Notes: a model not told the origin generated them from the sequence alone. 46,496 nt of DNA from Reyranella soli (GCF_007992495.1 NZ_BKAJ01000114.1:1-46496); one strand, 5' to 3'. Shown: positions 7,961-16,376, counted from the stretch's first letter. Translations and numbers: made by a program.

Positions 7961-9382
7961 TCAGGCGACGGCGCACACACTGCCCTGGCCCGACTGGCAG
8001 AGCCGCACCAGGCTTCCCGGATCGTCCAGCGTCTCGATGGTGCACACCGAATCGATCAGCAGCTCCGCGCCGTTCCAGCCCGGCATGCCGAGCGCGGCGC
8101 ACAGCCGGAATTTCTCGGCGACGTCGTCGTAGCTCATCGGATTCTTCGGATGGCCCTTCACGAACTCGACAGTGCGCTGGACGGTGCGCCCGGCGCGGTC
8201 CTTGACCGTCACCACGCCGGGCATCGGGAACACGCCCCGCCCCTCGCCCTGCGCCGCGAGATCGAGCACGGCCTCCACGCGCGGCAACAGGGCGCGCGCC
8301 TTGGCATCGGCAAGGCCCGCCGGCTGGAAGGTGTCGAGCCCGACCCCGCGGTTGGCCGCGGCGTAAGCCACGGTGAAGGGCAGGCTGAACTGCGCATCAG
8401 TGAGGCTTTGCGGGTTCCATTTGCGCTCGCGCGACAGGCACACCAGGTCGTGCACCTCGCGATTGGTCACCTGGACCTTGATGCTCTCGATGTCCTCGGG
8501 AGCGACATCGAGGGAGCGCACGGCCTCGACTGTGGCCTCGATCGGACCGTGCGTGTACTTGCAGCAGGGATAAGGCGGCTTGATCGACGGCTCGAGCATC
8601 AGCCAGCGATCGCGACCCAGCCCTTCGACCAGGGCGCTGCGGTCGTACTTGCCGCGATGGTAGACGGGATAGTAGCCGAACCGCCCCTCCAGGATCTCCG
8701 CCGAGCCGGTCAGGCCATGCGCCGCCATCAGCGCCGAGAGCACTCCGCCCTCGGCCGCCACGCCCTGCATCAGGCGCACGGTCATGGCGCCGGCGAGGTA
8801 GCCCTGCTGGTTGCCGGCAACGCGGGCGTGGGCGATGCCTAGCGCGTGCCGCGTCTGATCCTTCGACAAGCCAAGCAGCCGCGCCGCCGCCAGCGCCGCA
8901 CCATAGAAGCCGCACTGATAGCTCATCGAGCTGCCGGTTTCGCTGAAGCTGATGCGCGGCGCGCTCGACAGCCGGCACACCATCTCGGCACCGACCGTCA
9001 CGGCGGTGATGATCTCCTGGCCGCTGACGCCGCCCTTCGCCTCGGCCACCGCCAGCACGGCGGGCACGATGTTCGCGTTGATGTGGCAGGTATTCTGTTC
9101 GTGGACATCATCGAGGTCCCAGGCCCGTGCGGCGACACCGTTCAGCAGCGCGGCATGTCCCATCGGCAGCTTCCGGCCGGCCGAAATCGCGGTCGCCTCC
9201 GGAGTGCCGCCCCAGCCGGCATAGAGCTCCGTCAGGCCGGTCATCCCCTCGCCGCGCACGCCCGCCGCCATGGCCGCCAGCGTGTCCAGGATCGCAAGCC
9301 GGGTCCGCTCGATCACCGGCTCCGGCAAGGTCTCGAAGGAGGCAGTCAGCCCGAACTCCAGCAGGTCCTCGATCGCGTCCAC
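7961..9382 (-). CDS. MmgE/PrpD family protein
   Basis: A 473-residue protein of the MmgE/PrpD family, whose known members include 2-methylcitrate dehydratase and immune-responsive gene 1-like decarboxylases. The family N-terminus IEDLLEFGLTASFETLPEPVIERTRLAILDTLAAMAAG and the motifs GHAALLNGVAARAWDLDDVHEQ and YPCCKYTHGPIEA are clear. I prefer the GTG at 9382: GAAGGGG lies 5 nt upstream and the protein then starts where the family does. An ATG at 9430 would add 16 atypical residues, has no ribosome site and would leave only 18 bp before the divergent gene. It is the first gene of the minus-strand operon. Without 2-methylcitrate synthase nearby, propionate catabolism is not supported. Confidence 0.88.
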   Translation of the reverse strand: MDAIEDLLEFGLTASFETLPEPVIERTRLAILDTLAAMAAGVRGEGMTGLTELYAGWGGTPEATAISAGRKLPMGHAALLNGVAARAWDLDDVHEQNTCHINANIVPAVLAVAEAKGGVSGQEIITAVTVGAEMVCRLSSAPRISFSETGSSMSYQCGFYGAALAAARLLGLSKDQTRHALGIAHARVAGNQQGYLAGAMTVRLMQGVAAEGGVLSALMAAHGLTGSAEILEGRFGYYPVYHRGKYDRSALVEGLGRDRWLMLEPSIKPPYPCCKYTHGPIEATVEAVRSLDVAPEDIESIKVQVTNREVHDLVCLSRERKWNPQSLTDAQFSLPFTVAYAAANRGVGLDTFQPAGLADAKARALLPRVEAVLDLAAQGEGRGVFPMPGVVTVKDRAGRTVQRTVEFVKGHPKNPMSYDDVAEKFRLCAALGMPGWNGAELLIDSVCTIETLDDPGSLVRLCQSGQGSVCAVA

Positions 9383-9448
9383 GCCAGCCCCTTCTGTCCC
9401 ATTGAATGGAACAGCCGCTGTATGTAGCATTCTGGAGGGGAATGCAAG
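9383..9448. promoter_or_regulatory. Divergent promoter region between MmgE/PrpD operon and acyl-CoA synthetase
   Basis: Short AT-richer stretch between two divergent genes. With the GTG start chosen for the MmgE/PrpD gene, both promoters must lie here or inside the gene ends. GGAGGGG at 9434-9440 is the plus-strand ribosome binding site. A binding site for the IclR-TAXI protein would be expected here, but I see no convincing palindrome. Confidence 0.4.
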
Positions 9449-11086
9449 ATGATGCTGAGTGGCCCAAAAATTGCGATGAAATCAGCGTTCGAGCCAGACG
9501 GTTTGTTCGTGGTACCTGATCGTTTCAATTTTGCTTCCGATGTAATGTACCAGATCACGGAACGAGCACCGTCGGCGACGGCGCTGATCGCCGTCGACCG
9601 GGCGGGCCATGCCGAGCGCTGGAGCTTTTCGCGCGTCGCGGAAGCCGCGCAGGGCCTGGCGGCGACCCTCTCCGCGTCGGGCCTCGTCGCCGGCGACCGT
9701 GTGCTGATCCTGATGCCGCGCATCGCGCAATGGCAGGTGGCGATGCTTGCCTGCCTGCATCTCGGCGTCATTCCGGTGCCATGCGTCACACAGGTCAGCG
9801 CCGCCGAGGTCGACTACCGCGTCGCGCGCAGCGGCGCGGTCGGCGCCATCACCGACCGCCGCTTCCTCGACAAGCTCGCCGGCCCGCAGGATCGCCTGCG
9901 CGTCCGCCTCGCCTGCGGCGGCGGCGACGGCTGGCAGGATCTCGATGCGGCGACGCGCTCGACGGCATCCGCTCCGCCGCCCGCCGCGATGCCGGCCGAG
10001 GCGCCGGCGCTGATGTACTTCACCTCCGGCTCGTCGGGCCCGCCGAAGCCGGTCCTGCATGCCGCGCGAGGGCTCTATGTGCGCAGCCGCCAGCCCTGGG
10101 CGCAGCTCGGCATCGCCGATGGCGACGTCATCTGGACCACGAGCGACACCGGCTGGACACGCGCTGCGAGCTGCCTGCTGTTCGGCGCCTGGATGAACGG
10201 CGCGACGGCGGTGATGCATGACGGCGCGACCGATTCACTGGCCAAGCTCGAGGCGTTGGAGAGATTCGCGGTGAGCTGCTTCGGCGCGGTGGCGACGGAG
10301 CTGCGCCTGATCATGGCGCAGACGGCGCCGCGTCCCCTGCCCGCTCTGCGCTTCACGCTGTCGGCGGGCGAGGCCATGACGGCCGAGCTGGCGCACGGCT
10401 GGCGCGCCTTCTCAGGTGCGCCCTTGCTTGTCGGCTACGGCCAGACCGAGACCCCGACCGCGACCCTCACCGAGCCCAACGCCGAGCCGTTGAACGGCAT
10501 GATCGGCCGGCCGATGGAGGGCAACCGCGTGACGGTGCTCGACGAGGCCGGCAACGAGGCCGCGCCCGGCGTCCCGGGCCAGATCGCCTTCGACCGCAGC
10601 GATGCCGGGCTGATGCTGGGCTACTGGGACGATGGCGCCTGCAGCCTGCCGGTGCGGCACGGTCATTGGTATCTCACCGGCGACACCGGCTCGCGCGACA
10701 GCGTGGGCAACATCTTCTTCGTTGGCCGCGACGACGACATCATCAGCTCCGGCGGCTACCGCATCGGCCCGACCGAGGTCGAGAACGCCCTGATGGCGCA
10801 TCCCGCCGTCGCCGAATGCGCCGTGGCCGCAAGCCCCGACGCGCTGCGCGGGGAGGTGGTGAAGGGCTTCGTCGTTCTGCGGCCAGGCCATGCGCCGTCC
10901 GATACGCTGGCCGCCACCCTGCAGCAGCACGTGAGGCAGGCCATCGCGCCCTACAAATATCCGCGGCGCATCGACTTCGTCGACGCCCTGCCGCGCACCG
11001 CCTCCGGAAAGCTTTCGCGGCGCCTGCTGCGCGAGTCGGAGTTCAAGTCCCAGTACGTCACCTCCCCGAAAGGAACTCCTCGATGA
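9449..11086 (+). CDS. AMP-dependent acyl-CoA synthetase/ligase
   Basis: A 545-residue ANL-superfamily enzyme that activates a carboxylic acid with ATP and CoA. The phosphate-binding motif YFTSGSSGPPKP is at about residues 190-201. GYGQTETPTATL and YLTGDTGSRDSVGNIFFVGRDDDIISSGGYRI are the hinge and core motifs, and the catalytic lysine is in PRTASGKLSRRLLRE. It resembles medium-chain or acetoacetyl/benzoate-type ligases; the acid is unknown. The start at 9449 (or 9452) follows GGAGGGG by 8 nt. The gene overlaps the next, a TctC receptor, by an ATGA, so uptake and CoA activation are translationally coupled. It is divergent from the Hyu operon and probably works in the same pathway. Confidence 0.92.
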   Translation: MMLSGPKIAMKSAFEPDGLFVVPDRFNFASDVMYQITERAPSATALIAVDRAGHAERWSFSRVAEAAQGLAATLSASGLVAGDRVLILMPRIAQWQVAMLACLHLGVIPVPCVTQVSAAEVDYRVARSGAVGAITDRRFLDKLAGPQDRLRVRLACGGGDGWQDLDAATRSTASAPPPAAMPAEAPALMYFTSGSSGPPKPVLHAARGLYVRSRQPWAQLGIADGDVIWTTSDTGWTRAASCLLFGAWMNGATAVMHDGATDSLAKLEALERFAVSCFGAVATELRLIMAQTAPRPLPALRFTLSAGEAMTAELAHGWRAFSGAPLLVGYGQTETPTATLTEPNAEPLNGMIGRPMEGNRVTVLDEAGNEAAPGVPGQIAFDRSDAGLMLGYWDDGACSLPVRHGHWYLTGDTGSRDSVGNIFFVGRDDDIISSGGYRIGPTEVENALMAHPAVAECAVAASPDALRGEVVKGFVVLRPGHAPSDTLAATLQQHVRQAIAPYKYPRRIDFVDALPRTASGKLSRRLLRESEFKSQYVTSPKGTPR

Positions 11087-12048
11087 GACGATTGTTTCTG
11101 ATCGCCGCCGCCCTGCTCATGGGCGTCCTCGCCTCGACCGCCCACGCCCAGTCTTATCCGAACAAAATGGTGCGCATCATCGTCCCCTATCCCGCGGGCG
11201 GCGCCACGGACATCCTTGCGCGCATCCTGGGCGAAAAGCTGACGCCGATGCTGGGCCAGACCTTCATCGTCGAGAACAGGCCCGGCGCTTCAGGCAATCT
11301 CGGCTTCGGCTACGTCGCCAAGGCCGATCCCGACGGCTACACGCTGCTGATGGGCACGGCCAACATGACCATCGCACCGGCCTTCTCCGACAACCTGCCC
11401 TACAATCCCCTGAAGGACTTCGCGCCGGTGGCGACCGTTGTCTCCTCGCAGAACCTGCTGGTCGTGCGCCCCGACCTGCCGGCCAAGGACGTGAAGGAGC
11501 TGATTGCCTACGCCAAGGCCAACCCGGGCAAGCTGAACTTCGGCTCGTCGGGTATCGGCACGCCGCTCCTGTCGATGGAGCTGCTGAAGAGCCTGGCCGG
11601 TATCGACATCGTGCACGTTCCCTACAAGGGCGACACGCCGGCCCTGCAGGACCTGATGGCCGGCCAGATCGACCTGTACTGCTCGACGATCACCGCCGAA
11701 GTGCCTTATGTGCGGGCCGGCAAGCTGCGCGCGCTGGGCGTCACCTCCAACAAGCGCGCGGCCTCGCTGCCCGATGTCCCAACCATCGCCGAGGCCGGCG
11801 TGCCGGGCTACGAACTGGCTTCGTGGTACGGCATCCTCGCTCCGGCCGGCACGCCCAAGGAGATCGTCGACAAGCTGCACGACGCGATCGCCAAGATCGT
11901 CGCCATGCCGGATGTCACCGCCAAGATCATCGAAGGCGGCTCCGACCCGATGGTGCTGACGCCGGCCGCCTTCATGGACCGCCTGCGCGCCGACGTCGCC
12001 AAGTTCGGCAACCTCGTAAAGAAGGCCGACATCAAGGTCGATCCCTGA
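11083..12048 (+). CDS. Tripartite tricarboxylate transporter substrate-binding protein (Bug/TctC family)
   Basis: A 321-residue periplasmic receptor. Residues 1-23 form a signal peptide (MRRLFLIAAALLMGVLASTAHAQ). The mature part carries the family signatures YPNKMVRIIVPYPAGGATDILARILGEKL, RPGASGNLGFGYVAKADPDGYTLL and NFGSSGIGTPLLSMELLK. Such proteins bind carboxylates for TctAB permeases. No TctA or TctB gene is in the window, as is common for Bug receptors. The ATG at 11083 overlaps the ligase stop (ATGA) and has AAAGGA 8 nt upstream. A longer open frame reaching back to 10666 is only the shadow of the ligase gene. The ligand is presumably the acid or amide degraded by the neighbouring genes. 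Confidence 0.93.
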   Translation: MRRLFLIAAALLMGVLASTAHAQSYPNKMVRIIVPYPAGGATDILARILGEKLTPMLGQTFIVENRPGASGNLGFGYVAKADPDGYTLLMGTANMTIAPAFSDNLPYNPLKDFAPVATVVSSQNLLVVRPDLPAKDVKELIAYAKANPGKLNFGSSGIGTPLLSMELLKSLAGIDIVHVPYKGDTPALQDLMAGQIDLYCSTITAEVPYVRAGKLRALGVTSNKRAASLPDVPTIAEAGVPGYELASWYGILAPAGTPKEIVDKLHDAIAKIVAMPDVTAKIIEGGSDPMVLTPAAFMDRLRADVAKFGNLVKKADIKVDP

Positions 12049-12066
12049 ACGCGTGACGGCCTCGGA

Positions 12067-12225
12067 CTACTCCGGCTCGACGGCGGCGATCCTCGCGATC
12101 GCCGCATAGCGATCGACCTCCATCTTGATGAAGGTCGCGAACTCGGCCGGCGAATCGCTCCTGGGATCAACGCCAAGCGGCGCGAACCGTGCCTTGACCT
12201 CCGACTGCGCCCGGATGAACTGAAG
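12067..12225 (-). pseudogene. C-terminal remnant of a second TctC/Bug receptor
   Basis: The minus-strand frame ends with VKARFAPLGVDPRSDSPAEFATFIKMEVDRYAAIARIAAVEPE, which is the C-terminal end of a Bug receptor. The preceding residues in this frame do not match the family, and no other part of the gene is nearby. It converges on the intact tctC-like gene 18 bp away. It differs clearly from that gene's own C-terminus, so it is a paralogue fragment rather than a local duplication. Confidence 0.7.
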
Positions 12226-12430
12226 GAGACAATCCTCAGCAGAAACTGGGCTGCGCGGCACACCACAAACCGCTGTGCCTACCGCAAACCATATCCGGCA
12301 ATAATGATATGAAATCCACCGAGGATCGTCTGAGCAGCGAGCTGACCGAGCCACTGGACGGCCCGATGGCTCCGCGCATCAACTAGCCGATCTCGTTGCT
12401 CAGGCCAGCCCGAATAGTAAGGACAGCCGC

Positions 12431-12778
12431 ATGTCGTCGCGTTTTGTGCTGGGCGCGCTTTGCGCCGTCCTCACCATCACCATCTGGGCGGGTTGGCTGG
12501 TCGTGATGGGTGTGGGCATGGCGAGCAATCTATCCGTTGTCGACCTGATCGCGCTGCGTTTCGCCGTCGCCGGAATCGTCATGGTGCCGGTGGTGATGCG
12601 ACGCGGCTGGGCGCTCGACAAGCTCGGCTGGACGGGCTTCGCTGTCATTGCCATTGGCGCCGATGCGGCCTACACGCTCGTCGTCGGCGCAGGCCTCGCC
12701 TTCGCGCCGGTGGCGTACGCCAGCGCCTTCACCCAGGCATACGGCGACACGATCGTCCCGCCCGAGCATCCGGGGTAG
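12431..12778 (+). pseudogene. N-terminal fragment of a DMT/EamA family permease
   Basis: The frame starts MSSRFVLGALCAVLTITIWAGWLVVMGVGMASNLSVVDLIALRFAVAG and reaches GLAFAPVAYASAFTQ, which matches the first three or four transmembrane segments of EamA/DMT exporters. It then runs into unrelated sequence and stops after 115 residues, where the family has about 290-300. I see no continuation downstream. It is therefore a 3'-truncated gene, unlikely to work. Confidence 0.7.
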
Positions 12779-12896
12779 TAAGCGACTGCCGCCTGATGAC
12801 TGTCCTCCCAGCCCTGCGTGAGGAAGGTATGGCCGCGCAAGAGAGCCCATATCAGCGAATCGTAGGAGGCCAGCCTGTGTCCTTCTGGGAGAGCGG

Positions 12897-13148
12897 CTAC
12901 AAGGGGCTCCCGGTAGATGGGGCTGGTGTTTGCGCATCAAGGAAAGCCTTCGTCATCGCGAACGAATCAGCCGCCGCTTCGGCATTGCCGCCAAACATGT
13001 AGCCAAGCGGGGAGGGCCTGGGTACGCCGCCGATGTCGAAGGCGTGCACCGCACCGGGATAGACCTTGATGGTGGGCGGACGGGCTTGGTTGGCTCTCGC
13101 CGCAACCGTCTTGATGCAGCGGTCGGCCGTAGTCACGGCGCAGTCCAA
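12897..13148 (-). pseudogene. Dienelactone hydrolase-like C-terminal fragment (minus strand)
   Basis: The minus frame reads TIKVYPGAVHAFD, then GYMFGGNAEAAADSFAMTKAFLDAQ. This is the C-terminal part, with the histidine of the catalytic triad in HAFD, of a dienelactone-hydrolase-like enzyme. It begins at DCAVTTADRCIKTVAARAN, corresponding to the region after the catalytic aspartate. The N-terminal two thirds are absent on this strand, and a related middle fragment lies immediately adjacent on the opposite strand. Confidence 0.65.
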
Positions 13149-13330
13149 GCTACGGGAATACGGTTACGCGACCTTCGCGGTCGACAGCTTCGCCACGTGC
13201 CGCCTGAAAGAGGCTTGCTCCTTTGCCTCCCCGAGCTGGGCCCGGTGCAACGCGTGCCCGATGTCTACGGCGCGCTCAAGATCCTCGCCACGCATCCCAA
13301 ACTCCAGGCAGACCGCATCGCCCTTTGATT
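13130..13330 (+). pseudogene. Dienelactone hydrolase-like middle fragment, frameshifted (plus strand)
   Basis: On the plus strand, LREYGYATFAVDSFATCR runs in one frame. After a frameshift near 13205 the reading continues as PPERGLLLCLPELGPVQRVPDVYGALKILATHPKLQADRIAL, followed at once by a stop. This is the stretch before the nucleophile elbow in dienelactone hydrolases. It is head-to-head with the C-terminal piece on the minus strand, which suggests an inversion inside a former hydrolase gene. Confidence 0.65.
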
Positions 13331-13369
13331 GTGTGATGAGTCGAAAAATGGTGGTGGCAAAAACTACAC

Positions 13370-13605
13370 TTTGACATCGACCTCGTCGCGGCGCTCGACG
13401 CTGAGGGCGCCGACCGCGCACTGCGCGACATCGACGCGGTGACGGCGGCAATCCTCGCGTAACCCTTTGTCGACCGGACTCGCGTCATCGTCGGAGGTCA
13501 CTCGCGCGGCGGCATCCTCGCCCTGGCCTGGAGCGGCGCACATCCGAACGTGCCTGTTGCCGTTGTCAACTTTGTCGGTGGGTGGTGCTCGGGAACGGCG
13601 GAAGC
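13370..13605 (+). pseudogene. Alpha/beta-hydrolase fragment with in-frame stop
   Basis: Reading FDIDLVAALDAEGADRALRD then IDAVTAAILA, a TAA at 13460-13462, then PFVDRTRVIVGGHSRGGILA and LAWSGAHPNVPVAVVNFVGGW. The nucleophile elbow GHSRGG (GxSxG) is intact, but the stop codon lies before it and both ends are missing. It is a second hydrolase remnant, distinct from the dienelactone-hydrolase pieces to the left. Confidence 0.65.
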
Positions 13606-13740
13606 GCGAAGCCGCCCGGCAATAGACTCGTAGTCCTGGCACTGAAGCTCCGTGTCGAGAAAAAGCTGCGACAGCCCGTGCCAGACCGGCGATCGTCGAT
13701 CGATATCCGATTGGCTCAGCATCCCACAACAATAGCTCAT
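13580..13740 (-). pseudogene. DUF7079-like N-terminal fragment
   Basis: The minus frame from the ATG at 13740 (or 13722) reads SQSDIDRRSPVWHGLSQLFLDTEL and then QDYESIAGRLRASAVP. This resembles the start of small proteins of the DUF7079 type (pattern RxPVWxALSxLFLDTEL). The match ends where the hydrolase remnant begins on the other strand, so the 3' part has been lost. Family assignment is from memory of the motif only. Confidence 0.4.
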
Positions 13741-13901
13741 CCATGAGCGCTTAGCACTCCTGCGCAATCGCACCCCTGAACCACCGTATCCCAATCGTCT
13801 GTCGCATAGTCCCATCTGGGACATGCGTTGGCTCCGCCTTTAGACCTACACGTGCTGTCGATGATCTAAGCTTGAGCAAGATCGCAGTGGAGGGCGTCAC
13901 T

Positions 13902-14375
13902 ATGGTGCCGATGCGGATGTTCAGGACAATCGCCTCGGGGCTCGCGATAGGTTTGACTTCGCCGGCAGTGGCGCAAACGCTTGAAGACGCTGCGGCGCGT
14001 ATCCGTCCCCTTGCCGAGCAAGGGCAGGCACGTTGGCAAAATATGCTGGGGACTTGCTACGAATCCGGCATTGGCGGCGTCTCGCAAGACTACGCCGAGG
14101 CGCTGAAGTGGTTCCGCAAGGCCGCAGAACAGGGATACGGGGATGCGTTCGCGAACATGGCCGACTTGTATGCGGGAGGCCATGGCGTGCCGCAGAATTA
14201 TGTTTTGGCCTACATGTATGTGGAGTTGGCATCGGCGCAGCACGCCGAGACCCAAATTTTAAAAATGACGCGCGCGGTAGTTCTGAAAAAAGTGACGAAT
14301 GCGCAAATAGTCGAAGCGAAAAGGCTGGCTGCCCAATGTTTGAGCGCGAACTTCAAGGGCTGTGAGAAAATGTGA
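13902..14375 (+). CDS. Secreted Sel1-like repeat protein
   Basis: A 157-residue protein with a signal peptide (RMFRTIASGLAIGLTSPAVAQ, cleavage after about residue 24) and Sel1-like (TPR-related) repeats: NMLGTCYESGIGGVSQDYAEALKWFRKAAEQGYGDAFANMADLYAGGHGVPQNYVLAYMYVELA. Such repeats mediate protein-protein contacts in the periplasm or envelope. I chose the ATG at 13902, which has GGAGG 8 nt upstream; a TTG at 13872 would add ten residues before the signal peptide. The C-terminus is richer in lysine and AT than its surroundings. It stands alone between pseudogene debris and a repeat, so no partner can be suggested. Confidence 0.85.
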   Translation: MVPMRMFRTIASGLAIGLTSPAVAQTLEDAAARIRPLAEQGQARWQNMLGTCYESGIGGVSQDYAEALKWFRKAAEQGYGDAFANMADLYAGGHGVPQNYVLAYMYVELASAQHAETQILKMTRAVVLKKVTNAQIVEAKRLAAQCLSANFKGCEKM

Positions 14376-14380
14376 CTGAT

Positions 14381-14416
14381 ACCAAACCGGCCAGCGCCCG
14401 CGATGTCCGGTTTGGT
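14381..14416 (+). terminator. Inverted repeat after the Sel1 gene, possible terminator
   Basis: ACCAAACCGG at 14381-14390 pairs perfectly with CCGGTTTGGT at 14407-14416 (10-bp stem, 16-nt loop), starting 5 bp after the stop codon. The T-run that follows is weak (catttgc), so it may be a terminator or another hairpin. Confidence 0.45.
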
Positions 14417-14509
14417 CATTTGCGACCAGGTCGAGCGAGCAGCAAGTCCGGCCATGTCCGCTGTGTCGCCGAAGCGGAAGTAACTTCAGAGCGACGTCGA
14501 ACGACAGAC

Positions 14510-14775
14510 CACGCGAGTCGCACGTCTAATACGGGCGACTCGCGCGGTCCGCCAATTCACATGAGAGGAGGCCCAAGAAACGCTGCCTGCTTGGACAGTT
14601 GAGTTCGGGTAAATGGCGCGCCCGAAGAGATTCGAACTCCTAACCTTCTGATCCGTAGCTAGAAGGCCAGAAATCGTTAAATCATTGATATTGGGGCATC
14701 TTTGAATGCTCATGTCACACGCTTTAGGTCACTTGCTGCGTCAGAATCGGCCCTTTGTCGCACGTCATTCTCTAC
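14510..14775. repeat. tRNA-Arg 3'-half repeat, copy 1
   Basis: Positions 14614-14658 on the minus strand equal the 3' half of a tRNA-Arg. An anticodon loop CTACGGA (anticodon ACG) is followed by the 3' side of the anticodon stem, a variable loop, a T-arm with TTCGAAT, and an acceptor end GGGCGCG with CCA. The 5' half of a tRNA is missing, so this is not a working tRNA. About 100 bp on either side are also similar (roughly 70% by eye) to copies at 22.4, 42.9 and, in part, 46.4 kb. Shared flank features include GAGTCGCACGTCT on the left and CGGCCCTTTG on the right. No gene is visible in 14417-14876. Confidence 0.75.
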
Positions 14776-14889
14776 TGGAACACAAGGATCCGTCCGCCAG
14801 CATGGGTCCGAGGCTGCATTTACTGTTGGCAGAGGAACGCGCGCCCGGGCCGAGTGGCGGACGGCGACTGAAGGTCGGAGCTGAGGCGA

Positions 14890-15594
14890 TCACTCCGGCG
14901 GCAGTGGCGCGGGCGGCGACCATGGCGTGTCTGGGTAGGGGCAGACTGCAAACTGCTCGGGACAGGTCCCGTCAGCCCAGCCACGCACGGCCCCCTTCGG
15001 CGCACCGCTCTCGAGGAGCGGTTTCATGCCCTTCTCCAGCGCGACCTCGACCTGCACCCAGTCGCCGGAACAGGCAATGATGCGGCGCATCTTCACGTGC
15101 TGCGGGTCGGTGAGAGGGATCCCTTGTTTGTCGAGAACGCGCAGATCGATGACGTCCGCTGATTGCTCATTTGGGGCTTGCTTGAGCATGTTGCGCAACA
15201 GGCCCGCCGTCAGCATGCTCCCCGCGACCCAGCCGCGGCCGCTGTAGGGCTTTGGCCGGTGCGGCGACAGGTTGGTCTCGTCGTAGACGGGCCCGTCCCC
15301 CACTTCGATCAGAAACCAGTCCTTGTGGTAGCCAATCACGTGGATTACCGCCAGGACCCGCTCACCGCCAATGTCCACCGGCGGCAGACGGCCGAGGACA
15401 CGAGCGTTTCGGTCCGGTGCTTCGCGTACATTGAGACCGGCCGGGTCGGGGTCGTTGCTGAGCGCGTTGAACTTGCAGGCTGTCACGCCAGCTGGCAAGG
15501 GCGTGGACGGAGCGCCCTGCGCGGACGCACCAATCGGATGGAACGCACCGAGACCAAGCGCAACCAGCATCCAGCGCAGCGATCGGTTGGGCAT
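14890..15594 (-). CDS. Secreted SH3b-like protein, duplicated module gene 1 (copy A)
   Basis: A 234-residue protein with a signal peptide (PNRSLRWMLVALGLGAFHPIGASAQG). The segment DPDPAGLNVREAPDRNARVLGRLPP is a bacterial SH3-like pattern, often found in proteins that bind peptidoglycan or the envelope. The middle holds GYHKDWFLIEVGDGP and YSGRGWVAGSMLTAGL, which continue the SH3-like fold; the end is rich in proline. The ATG at 15594 has GAGGT just upstream. Upstream residues in the same frame look like non-coding translation. Copy B at 44000-44704 differs at about 21 positions. Its function is unknown; the neighbours in both copies are the same two genes. Confidence 0.8.
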   Translation of the reverse strand: MPNRSLRWMLVALGLGAFHPIGASAQGAPSTPLPAGVTACKFNALSNDPDPAGLNVREAPDRNARVLGRLPPVDIGGERVLAVIHVIGYHKDWFLIEVGDGPVYDETNLSPHRPKPYSGRGWVAGSMLTAGLLRNMLKQAPNEQSADVIDLRVLDKQGIPLTDPQHVKMRRIIACSGDWVQVEVALEKGMKPLLESGAPKGAVRGWADGTCPEQFAVCPYPDTPWSPPAPLPPE

Positions 15595-15776
15595 CACCAC
15601 CTCAGCGTGTAATTGGCCAACGGTCCCATGCCGACTGCGATGCGTCAACTTTCAGACGGGCGGGGGTGGTCCCTCGGCGCTGCATGTCTGGACTTAAGCG
15701 CTGTAGCGAGACGTCGCTTGCCGGTTCAGATGAGGCATGAAAAGGTCCAAATCAGCAAGGGATGCCAGGACTGGGC

Positions 15777-16376
15777 ATGCAGGACGCCAATCCTTCCGCG
15801 CCAGACAATGTCACTACCAGCTTCGCTCTGCCAACGTCGAGCACGGGTGGGCATGGTCATGGCATCGTCGTGGAAAGCTGCGCACTCGCCTGGACCGTCG
15901 GTTCGCTTGTGCGCCGGCGGACATTCGATGACATCGCCGCGATGGAACTGGAGCTGGAACGGAGTGCTGAAGAGCCGTTCGTGAGATGCGACATCCTGTT
16001 CACCGAGGGCGAGTGCCTCGGGATGCTGATTGAGCTGAACAGAGCGAAGGACATTGCGATCTATCGAGCGTTCGTGACGGAACTCTTCGAGCGGCTCGGC
16101 CCTGCGCAACGGCAACGCATCATCTTCCGAGAAGGCGCAAGCCCGGCCAGCCGAGTGCTGTCGATCGTACTCTGTGTCGTCCTCCTGCTTACGCTCCTTG
16201 GAGTGCTGCTGTTTGGTGTCGCGTCGGGAGCGTTCTTCGAGGAGGAAAACGCGTGGCTGGGAATCCCTCTAGTCCTGCTGTTTGTCTTCGTGCTCTCTGG
16301 AATATTGCGGCGAACCTTGAAGAGCGAGCAAAAGACCTACGACCCTGAGACCCTCTCTCAGCGCTGTCTGCCGTAA
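15777..16376 (+). CDS. Two-helix membrane protein, duplicated module gene 2 (copy A)
   Basis: A 199-residue protein of unknown family. The first about 135 residues are soluble and acidic (ELELERSAEEPFVRCDILFTEGECLGMLIELNRAKDIAIYRAFVTELFERL). Two transmembrane helices follow: RVLSIVLCVVLLLTLLGVLLFGV and AWLGIPLVLLFVFVLSGIL. A short charged tail ends YDPETLSQRCLP. I prefer the ATG at 15777 (AGGA 6 nt upstream) to that at 15762. It is divergent from gene 1 and converges on gene 3 with a 26-bp gap. In copy B the same gene carries a stop, a three-codon deletion and a frameshift, so only this copy can be full length. Confidence 0.75.
   Translation: MQDANPSAPDNVTTSFALPTSSTGGHGHGIVVESCALAWTVGSLVRRRTFDDIAAMELELERSAEEPFVRCDILFTEGECLGMLIELNRAKDIAIYRAFVTELFERLGPAQRQRIIFREGASPASRVLSIVLCVVLLLTLLGVLLFGVASGAFFEEENAWLGIPLVLLFVFVLSGILRRTLKSEQKTYDPETLSQRCLP

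Noticed and set aside
10666..11082. N-terminal extension of the TctC receptor
   Set aside because: Reads out of frame through the ligase gene; the signal peptide and ribosome site place the start at 11083.
12309..12386. 25-residue ORF MKSTEDRLSSELTEPLDGPM…
   Set aside because: Faint resemblance to the N-terminus of agmatinase-family enzymes, too short and without ribosome site to support.
14614..14658. Complete tRNA-Arg gene
   Set aside because: Only the 3' half is present; no D-arm or 5' acceptor strand upstream on the minus strand at any of the four copies.
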